A stretch of DNA of 64,000 nt. It comes from Paramacrobiotus metropolitanus. Lineage: Eukaryota; Tardigrada; Eutardigrada; Parachela; Macrobiotidae. The DNA is taken from NCBI RefSeq assembly GCF_019649055.1, contig NW_026570359.1, forward strand, positions 62,001-126,000, read 5' to 3'. A model generated the notes under the pieces. The model ran no database searches. It saw only the letters and a list, made by a program, of their open reading frames with translations, and had not been told where the DNA came from. Made by a program: the position numbers and the translations under genes. This document shows positions 56,152-64,000 of the stretch, piece by piece; the first letter of the stretch is position 1; each line of letters opens with the position of its first letter.

Positions 56152-57361
56152 ATGCCATTTACCAAAGAGCATATTCGGGCAGTTACAATGTACGACAAAA
56201 AGAGGTTGAACCGATCAGTCGGTCCGCGGCTCAAAATAACCTCGCAAGCGTCCAAGTTTTAGTGGTGGCGTGTCGTTGCGAGGTTATTTTGAACCGCGGA
56301 CCGACTGATCGGTTCAACCTCTTTTTGTCGTACATTGTATATTTTCTGAATTTTGCCTCGGTAATGACTGTAACGTTTGTTTTGAAAAAATTAGTAAGGT
56401 TTTTGGACAGTGTTGTCCTTCGATACAGGCGGTTAGAACTTGGTATAGAAAGTTCCGTGATGGAAGAAAAATTGTGGAAGATGGACGACGCCTGGGAAGA
56501 CCACGGACAGCGGTCAGTGCTGCAAACATTGCTCGTGTTCGCGACATCGTCCATCAAAATCCCCGAATAACCGTTTCCCAGATTATGTACGATCTGGGGA
56601 TTGGAGCACACGCCGTGACGACCATCCTGCATGATCATCTGAATTTGAGAAAAATTGTGTCCAAATTTGTGCCTCACATGCTCACAGAAAGTCAGAAACG
56701 GGCTCGTGTTGATTTTTGTCGAGATCTGCTCAAGCGTTGTCGGAATCATCCTCAACGCTATTTATCTAACATCTTTACTGGGGACGAGACCTGGGTTTAC
56801 CATTGGGATCCGCTTACGAAGCGACAGTCGAGGGAATAGACGGAGAGAGGGAAGAAGGGACCAGTGCAGGTACGCCGTGATCGCTACACTGAGAAGACCA
56901 TGTTCTCTGTTTTCTTCAATGCCAGAGGCGTAATAAGCGTGACGCGTGTACCCGAAGGAAGGACAGTGACGGCCCAATTCTACGTTCGAAAATGTTTGCG
57001 CAAGACCCTGGCTAAGCTGCGTAAAGATGTCGGAAAGAAGAAAATGCGCCACCAGCTCCTGCATCACGATAATGCGAGGCCTCACACCGCATCACTGACT
57101 AAAATTTTTTTGAAATCACGGAAGGTTAAACTCTTTCCGCACCCCCCCTACAGTCCTGACCTCAGTCCGTGCGATTTTTATCTGTTCTGGAAAATGAAGG
57201 ATTTGCTCAGAGGAAAGCACTATAAAAGTGCAACGGAAGCTGAAGCTGCCGTGAGAGGCGCTCTGCGAAGACTTTCAATTAACGGTTTTTCTGCTGTTTT
57301 CGATGATTGGTTAAGCCGGTGTGAAAAGTGTATTAAATATAAGGGTGATTACTTTGAATAA
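56152..57361 (+). pseudogene. mariner transposase, disrupted
   Basis: The N-terminal MPFTKEHIRAV start is at 56152 in one frame. From about 56410 the protein continues in another frame (AVRTWYRKFRDGRK, then GRPRTA). It has catalytic D in GDETWVYHWDP, D in HHDNARPHTA and D in YSPDLSPCDFYLF, with 34 residues between the last two (DD34D, typical mariner). A TAG at 56837-56839 breaks the main frame. The missing part of the N-terminal helix-turn-helix is replaced by an inverted duplication (56187-56338). Confidence 0.9.
56187..56338. repeat. Snap-back palindrome inside the mariner transposase
   Basis: A 62-bp segment starting CAATGTACGACAAAAAGAGG (56187-56248) is followed, after a 27-bp spacer, by its nearly perfect reverse complement (56276-56338). 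The left arm is normal transposase coding sequence. The right arm is an inverted copy. Confidence 0.9.
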
Positions 57362-57441
57362 ATAAATTATAAAAACTGGCCGATCATATATGGATCAGAA
57401 GATATAAAATAGGGAAACTTACTTTTGGTATGCCCTTTGTA

Positions 57442-58984
57442 TTTACGCGAAATGGAAACATAAAGCTGTTAATGTTATAATGTACAACAATATATATGCA
57501 GGCAGCACGTGCGAATTTCGTGGTAGGAGTCCTAGGTCACGCAGCGCTGCGTTTGTTTACAACACGACTATTATCTGCGTCAGCGCTAGTAAAGAATACA
57601 ATTATTTCTATTTCTCTAGTTAACTTAATTAATTAATAACAACATTAAAGCGGCATTCAAGCTAACATATGCTTTACGCGCGTCACATACCTGGGTGTGT
57701 ACGAGTGAATCTTAAACGTACAGTATTAACATTTGAAACCGGATGAGCACTAATTAAACGGTTGAACACTAGCTACGGTTTCCCTCCGTGCTTTGATCGC
57801 CGCTGACCTGAATTGCAACACACTCGCAGTATGAAAAATCCTCTAATTAATATAAAAAATTTGTTAGTAAATATTAACCGGCTTAATTGACGGGTATGGA
57901 AAATTTTCCCAGCACACTGGAAGAATTTGCTTCGGAATGCGTGCTAATAGTGGAGATTATTAAACGCAACGGCCTTCCATACGTCGATATCAAGCTATAT
58001 AGTATACTATTTAAAAAACCGTATACATAAATTGATGTACTATTTATATGTTTATATGAAATTAGTATTATTCTTATCTTTGTACTTGTGCACATAACAA
58101 ACGGGATAATGCATTCAAGCCCGTATCTATATAGTGTATCGCCCATATATGAATGTTAATGACCTTTGCCCCGTATACGCACTACATATTATAATGTCCC
58201 ATTACTTAATAATCATATCGATTTTAGCTTTGTACTTTACACGCATTCTCATGTACGTACGTGCTGCTTAATTTATAATGGCTACATGAGTCCATGGCTA
58301 CAGCCTTAACGCACGTCCCAAGATCATGCGTGACACTAACGATTTCAGATGTTTTTTAATGTTTAAAAATTTGATGCTTTTAATTAGTGTAAACCTGCGC
58401 AGGCGATTTCTTATGTATGCTGGCCGAAGCCGAATAAAATCATGGACATTAATATGACAAAGTTGTACGCATGTGATTATTATAATAATTATTGTATGTT
58501 TGTGTACTACATATTGTGGATATACGCACTACAGCTGACAGAGTACAGTCGTACACAGGGTATAGCACCGTACTCTGTCAGCTGTAGCGTATAAAATAAT
58601 GATGTATCCCTAGTCCCTACTACCCACTCCCCTATCCAGAGTTAAGTTGTGAAGCAAGCCGTAGCCGCTTTATCGATCGACATGGTCCCGTCAGTAATGT
58701 TCCTATCGCACGTACTGAACGGCTCGGAAGAATTTTATTCAGTGAACAATTTTTTTGTTATTAGTTATTTGCGCGTACGGTCCACATGCGGATGTAAAAA
58801 TGCATCGAGTCACAGATTTATCCGTTATTTGGGTAATTTTCTTTAAGTGTGCAGAAAGCCGAACTCTTTTTGTTAAATGCAGCTGCAAGCCGTACAGACG
58901 CTCTTAAAAGCCCCCGTTCAGCAAAACTAAATCTGTATTTTCTGTACAAAGCCTTGTGCCTTCTCTGTTAACGGAAGTCAGTGA
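57442..58984. other. Intergenic, continuation of the duplicated block and a Kelch upstream region
   Basis: 57442-57530 matches 38656-38720 (TTTACGCGAAAT ... ATAAAGCTGTT). 58441-58690 matches the upstream block of the intact Kelch gene. A perfect 18-bp inverted repeat (CTACAGCTGACAGAGTAC) lies at 58529-58546 and 58570-58587. No gene supported. Confidence 0.55.
58529..58587. repeat. Perfect 18-bp stem with 23-nt loop
   Basis: CTACAGCTGACAGAGTAC and GTACTCTGTCAGCTGTAG. It lies within the Kelch upstream block and is absent from the equivalent block at 28.8 kb. Confidence 0.85.
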
Positions 58985-59245
58985 AATCTACATGTGCTAG
59001 TTCGAATCTTTCGCCTTCGAGTCTCCGGTCGCCTGCTCCCGATGTTCCTAACATCCGTTCTGACGTATGGTTCCGATGAGCAGATGATCAATCTAAACTA
59101 ATCCGGTGTTTTCCCTTCCACCGTGCCATTCTGGCAGCTCAAAGCACCTGCTTCCGCTCTATGTTGGCGTTTGCAGATGAAAAAAGCGCACGAAAGAGCA
59201 CATCCAGAGCCAGAATATTCCCCGTGAAATTCTAGACCAATGGAT
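58985..59245 (+). pseudogene. Relic of BTB-Kelch exon 1
   Basis: Follows exon 1 of the intact gene with many changes: CCGTGCCATTCTGGCAGCT, AGCACCTGCTTCCGCTC, CGTGAAATTCTAGACCAAT. Frameshifts and stops throughout. No matching later exons follow before the next copy. Confidence 0.75.
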
Positions 59246-60228
59246 AAATAGCGATTGACGAGGCAGAAGTGTATGAACCATAAACCAAGCATAATAAAGA
59301 CGTAACGAATATCCATCGTTAACGCCATTATTATGGTTGGTTTTTTGTGTTAATCCAGGAAAGCCAGCTACCAGATGGAATGCGAATTCAGACTGAAAAA
59401 TTTGTAGTTTCGGTCTCTCGAATAAAGTAAGTCAGTAAAGAAGAAAATATTTTTTTCAAAATTTTAGTGACCATAGGTCAAGCCGACCATGTCGAAATAA
59501 ATCGCATGGTAACCATGTTTGCACCGAATGTTATACATTACCTTTTATAGCAATTGACAACACACTCAGACAGAACATGTCAATAGCTCGACCGATAGAT
59601 CTCAAGAAGCTCTTTGATACAGATGCACTGGTCATCGAGATAACCAGTGGTCAAGAAAACCTAAAACGCACAAAAACATTAATGTGAACCGGTATACATG
59701 AGATATTGCACGAAATGGTGAGCAACGTTGCCAAAAAAAGTTAAAGCCCATTTCTTTATGAAACAAGCACTATTAGTATGAGTTTGCATCATATTATGCA
59801 AGTTGTACACTAGTAGCGTGCAATGCGTGGACTGTTAATATGACAAAGCTACAATTATTCATTATGCATTCTGTAGTCCCTGTTTGATGTATCTACTCCA
59901 CAGTGTACATAATTACAGAGTTGCAGAGCAAGCGTGGCCGCTTTGAAAAATATCGATCGCCACGGTTCCGTACCAGTAGATAACGCACAGACTGATCGGC
60001 CTGAAGGACATTATATGGATATTTGCTTGTTATAGCTCACGCGCTTACTCAGTTCCAGTAATAACATTTACATCGAATCTTTATTTGGGCAAATCGCCAT
60101 TTTGGTAATTTTTTCAGTGTGAAAGGCCGAACTTATTCGTGCAGCATTACCAGCAACCGTACACCTTGCACCGATTGGTGGTACTTTGGCTTTCGATCAG
60201 AGTGCCAGTACATCCAAATAAATTAACA
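59246..60228. other. Spacer; upstream block of the last Kelch copy
   Basis: 59823-59970 again has the Kelch upstream block (TTAATATGACAAAGCTAC ... GATGTATC ... AAATATCGATCGCC). Otherwise nothing recognised. Confidence 0.45.
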
Positions 60229-62760
60229 ATGCCCATGGAGCCTATTAGCTCAAAACTTTCCTCTCCGAATTTTCTGCAACCTGATGCGGTTAGTCCAAAC
60301 GTTCGTTCCGATGTGTCGCTCAGGGGAGCGGACGAACAGTCCAAACCAATCCAGTGGATTCCCTGCCACCGTGCCATTCTGGCGGCCAAAAGTACCTACT
60401 TCCGCTCCATGTTCGCGTCGCAGATGAAAGAATCTCATGAAGAACAGATCCAGCTGCAGGATATGCCTCATGACATCTTAGACCAGTAAGTGTCCATCGA
60501 CCTGAAGAAATGAATTATAGCCAATGCTGCTTTGGCCAGTTCGGTTTTAAAAGAGCGTCCAATGAACTTTTTAAGCATCGGACTATATTTAGGTAAAATG
60601 TTAAACCTCGCGCTGCAAAAGCTAGTGTGAAAATTCATTTAAATTTTTAAACTGCCTATACGGATAATCACTGAGCGTGTTTATAATTACAGGGTTGTCC
60701 GGTACATATATACGGCAAAAATCTATTTGGATGCCAGCAATGTTCTTTTACTACTTGAATTTGCAATATTCCTCGATGTGTCCGAGATCGTCCGCGCATG
60801 TACAGAATTTTTAGAAGGCAACATGAACACCGGAAACTGGTTGACCGTGCAGCGCACGGCGGAATTCCTGTCCTGCCGCGATATAATCAAAATATGCAAA
60901 GAATTTGTCGTCAGGAATTTTTCAGCTGTTTCGCGATGTGATGATTTTCTACAGATTGGCGAATCTCAGGTGAAAGCGAAGACACAAAACAGGAATAAGT
61001 AATGGCGTCTAATAACAATGCAATCTTGCAGATGATCGAACTTATTGCTTCTGACGATTTGTATGCAAAGAGCGAAGACGAAGTGGCAGATGCTGTGATA
61101 CGCTGGTTAAACAGAGATCCAGCTCAGCGGATTCTCTGCGTTGGCGAAATTCTACCGCTTATTCGAGCGCCGTTTCTGAGTGCTGAGCATGCCAAATAAG
61201 TTCGTAGCATCTACATGGATCCAGAAAAAGCGCCTGTTGAACAGTTCTAAAAGGTCACGGATGGTATAATCCGGCATACGCCATATCAACACCGCAGATC
61301 ATACGGTGAGATTTTTTCATGCATACCGTACATGAAATACTGACATTGCTCAGATTCCGACATTCGGGTATCTTCCAGCGCCTATGTAGGTTTTTTGTGC
61401 ATTATGCACAGTAGAAACAACTGGTAACGTGTGTCATCACGATCCGGAGCTTATCTACGCTCTGAATGGTCAAAACAACTATACCGCACGTATTCGAGAT
61501 ACCGCGCTGCAGAGCTCCGTTTTTTAACATACCCGTTCTTATCTCTATGAATCATAGCTTATGCACCATGGTGCGCTGCACTGGCCGTATTCCAGCCAAC
61601 AGAGAAAGATGTCTGACTCTTCGTAATTACGGTATTTAGGATGTACCGTTTGCTGCTTTGTAGAGCCGATCTTACTTGCTGTGGGTGGCGATTACAGACC
61701 AAAATGCGTTCATCGTTTTAATCCAGTTACCAAGGAATGATTTCTCGTGCGAATGCTGCCTCCATCGCAGAAAAAGCAAACCGGAAATTTACCAGTTATC
61801 GTCTCACCGAGTGGTAGTGTACTTATCTACGAACTGATATATGATGATGCCATCGCCCGTAGCTGCGTGTGGCGGTATGATTCCGATTCGGACCAATGGG
61901 AGCGCTTGACCCCGCTGCCCGTCGGACGGTGCGAGGGTCCGCTAGTGGCCAGTGAAAAGGTGTATGTCCTTGTTAGTGGCGACCGATCGCAGACCTTCGT
62001 ATGCTATAATGAAAATTCCAAGGAAAGGGAGATAATGGAAACGGAAACGTCTTATTGTCATCGGCGATGACGGTAGATGATAACGGTTGTATTTATACGT
62101 TTGGCGGCCATGACCTTTCGTATAAGGTTCATAAGGAAGGGCGTCTTTCGGACGACGCTTATTGCTTCAATCCGCGCCACAAGACGATAAAAACGTTGCC
62201 GAAAATGCCGTCCAAACGATACCAAAGCTGTGTCGCTGTTAGTCCCGATGGCCTGATATATGTCATTGGTATAAGACGTAGACTTTTTACTCCCGGCTTT
62301 TTAATAATACTGTGTTTGATTTTGGTTTGTTTAGGTGGAATAGGTTCGGAGCATAAACGAAAGTTTAAAGAGTTCTTTGTGGACTGTTTTGAGGCGTACA
62401 ATCCGAGGACCAATCAATGGCAGGCAAAACGTGAGTTGTGCACTTTCATCGATGATCGGTCGAATATGGCGTTGAGCTTGACAGCACACTGAATTATTTA
62501 GATGCAAAGCCATTGGCTGTATCATCCGACTGCTCTCGGTTGCTTACGTTTGATGGGAGGATCCATCTATTCAGGAATATAATAACGTAATACGATGCAA
62601 TCCAGGACAGCTGGGTCCATTTCGCAAGCCGTACCCCGCCGATCGGTAAATGTTTTGGTTACGGGTTGGTTCCACAACATGTTGTCCAGAAATGGATGCT
62701 GCAACCCGGCTCATGTGTGCACCTGAAGTGTCCCAGGGGTTGCTCAGAAAACCATTCTTA
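60229..62760 (+). pseudogene. Full-length but disabled BTB-BACK-Kelch copy
   Basis: All six exons align with the intact gene: 60229-60485, 60693-60969, 61032-about 61311, about 61663-62267, about 62334-62427 and 62506-about 62760. Splice sites are mostly kept (exon 2 ends CAG|GTGAAA; last intron CGTGAGT ... TTATTTAG). Disabling changes are TAA in exon 3 at 61197-61199, a second TAA soon after, TGA in exon 4 near 61738, a deletion and frameshift at about 62025-62045 and a decayed last exon. Introns are short because the 2.7 kb element is absent here. Confidence 0.88.
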
Positions 62761-64000
62761 GTTCCAAACAGTTACCGGTAATTGTGCCAACGTAGGCGCA
62801 GCATGGCGACCAGCTGCGTTCGGTTTTCAGCCAAGTTTTGTCTGTGAATTGTGTGTCTGGCCCAGTCTGGGAATGGTCTCTTCCAGACTTTTTTGTAGCT
62901 ACTTTTTCTGCTGTAAATACAGATACGAGTATAGTATATAAACCAAAAATCGTTTGGAATTTGGTATATGTCATGATGTTCAGGATCTTAATGTTCAGGA
63001 TTCACCTGCTTGTTTTCTTTCACTGCTTTCGAAAATGGTTTGCGTAGTCATCCAAACAACCACAAAGTATTTCAAATTTTGATGCTGGAAAATCAGCATT
63101 TATTGGTTTCTTAAACCCACGTTTCTTCGAATACGCTGATGTCGCGACCTGACTTCGGGTCTGTCATTTACCGAACGACAAAGTAGTCATTTGGTATTCC
63201 TGAGATTCATAATAAAAACAATGAATATTAGAAAAACGCTATCTGTACTTATACGTGTGATTTATTGATAACGTCCCTTTGTCGATTGTTTGTGTTCTGC
63301 AGTTTTGTGTTGTGAGCCGCACCTCACTGTGTCTTACGCAGGCGCTGCACTGTTGAAGGTCGTGATGTCGGTCGGTCGAAACGTGATGTCGGTCGGTTGA
63401 AACGGGCAAGCCTGTATATGATGTATGGCAGACGTAGTCTGTCTATATATTATATAGTATCCAGCGTGTAATTGAAAGGTCAGAAAGATTCTCTCTAACT
63501 GAAAGGTCAGAATGATTCTGTCTGCACTCAGCTTTTGCGTCTGCCTATCCTCTAACGGCGAAAAGATGGAAAGCTAAAGGTTAGCCTGGTCCTGCCTGTT
63601 CAGCTGCCGAACCTCTGTCAGATTCCCTTTGGCGTCGCAAAAAACACAATAAAAAAATTTCAATTTTTTTCCCGCAGTTTTTTCTAATCAATCCCCGCGA
63701 CTGCGCAAGGTTTCCGTAGGAAACGTTCCGAAGGAGTTTTTCTTTTAGAACGCACAGGAGCAATCTTGAGAGTCATTTGCCGTAGGCATTCAGTAGAGTA
63801 TACAGATGAATAATCTACTGAACGCATACGCCTAATTTACGTAGCAACAGTTTTGTCTGTTAAATTTAATTCTGTTGGCAAGCAAAAAAATTAGCAGAGG
63901 TTATTTACTACGTAAAATATTAAACAATTGTCTGCATTTGCTAATCGTTAGCAAACAGCATGCACTGACCATCAGAACCGAAACTGGGCAGTCCTGAAAA
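62761..64000. other. Right flank, nothing recognised
   Basis: Only small tandem words: GTGATGTCGGTCGGT twice (63361, 63382) and CTGAAAGGTCAGAA twice (about 63473, 63499). No gene supported. Confidence 0.45.

Larger units (their letters stand above)
55947..57439 (+). mobile_element. mariner transposon, defective, 1493 bp
   Basis: TA on both sides (55945-55946, 57440-57441). Ends CAAAGGACATACCAAAAGTA and the reverse complement CAAAGGGCATACCAAAAGTA, about 36 bp. It carries a broken transposase in the same orientation. The insertion is at the right boundary of the macro-repeat array. Confidence 0.92.

Overview
The window looks like gene-poor, transposon-rich nuclear DNA from an invertebrate metazoan. 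It has spliced genes with GT-AG introns from about 60 bp to 3 kb, a BTB-BACK-Kelch family, a Ty3/Gypsy LTR element, a mariner, a LINE-type remnant and many inverted-repeat elements. There are no bacterial features (no operons, Shine-Dalgarno sites or CRISPR arrays). I cannot name the species from the sequence alone.

Left part (1-14.6 kb): four same-strand coding units linked by nucleic-acid function. (1) The 3' exon of a MULE-transposase/SWIM zinc-finger protein (156-1545). (2) A PrimPol-type primase-polymerase (3898-4968) with catalytic DxE, SxH and D motifs and a UL52-type zinc motif, interrupted by one in-frame TAG. (3) A four-exon RPA-like OB-fold protein of about 298 aa (5200-9662). (4) A DUF3987-type helicase (11490-14578) whose Walker A half and C-terminal half survive, but whose middle I cannot find. 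Primase, single-strand-binding protein and helicase side by side look like the replication kit of a mobile or viral replicon. This is the best candidate here for an undescribed system. The introns are invaded by a TTAA-flanked inverted-repeat family.

Middle (14.6-26.5 kb): a Tc1/mariner-type relic (15232-16347), then an 8.8 kb Ty3/Gypsy element (17535-26334). The latter has near-identical LTRs, a 4-bp target duplication, an intact pol, a canonical -1 frameshift heptamer, a frame-broken gag and an unusual third ORF downstream of pol. It sits inside a 73-74 bp minisatellite.

Right part (26.5-64 kb): a segmentally duplicated module pairs a minus-strand membrane protein carrying two C-terminal PPxY motifs with a plus-strand BTB-BACK-Kelch gene. 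Only the first pair is intact (27294-27877 and 29256-34568). Other copies are pseudogenes or scraps (36070-36634, 38806-39503, 41818-41888, 58985-59245, 60229-62760). A 12.4 kb array of related non-coding macro-repeats (43.58-55.94 kb) splits one duplicated block. Its units carry different nested insertions, so the order of events can be read. A defective mariner with a snap-back palindrome lies at its right edge. A 2.7 kb element with long terminal inverted repeats fills intron 1 of the intact Kelch gene, and a foldback element with a perfect 9-bp target duplication lies at 40990-41605.
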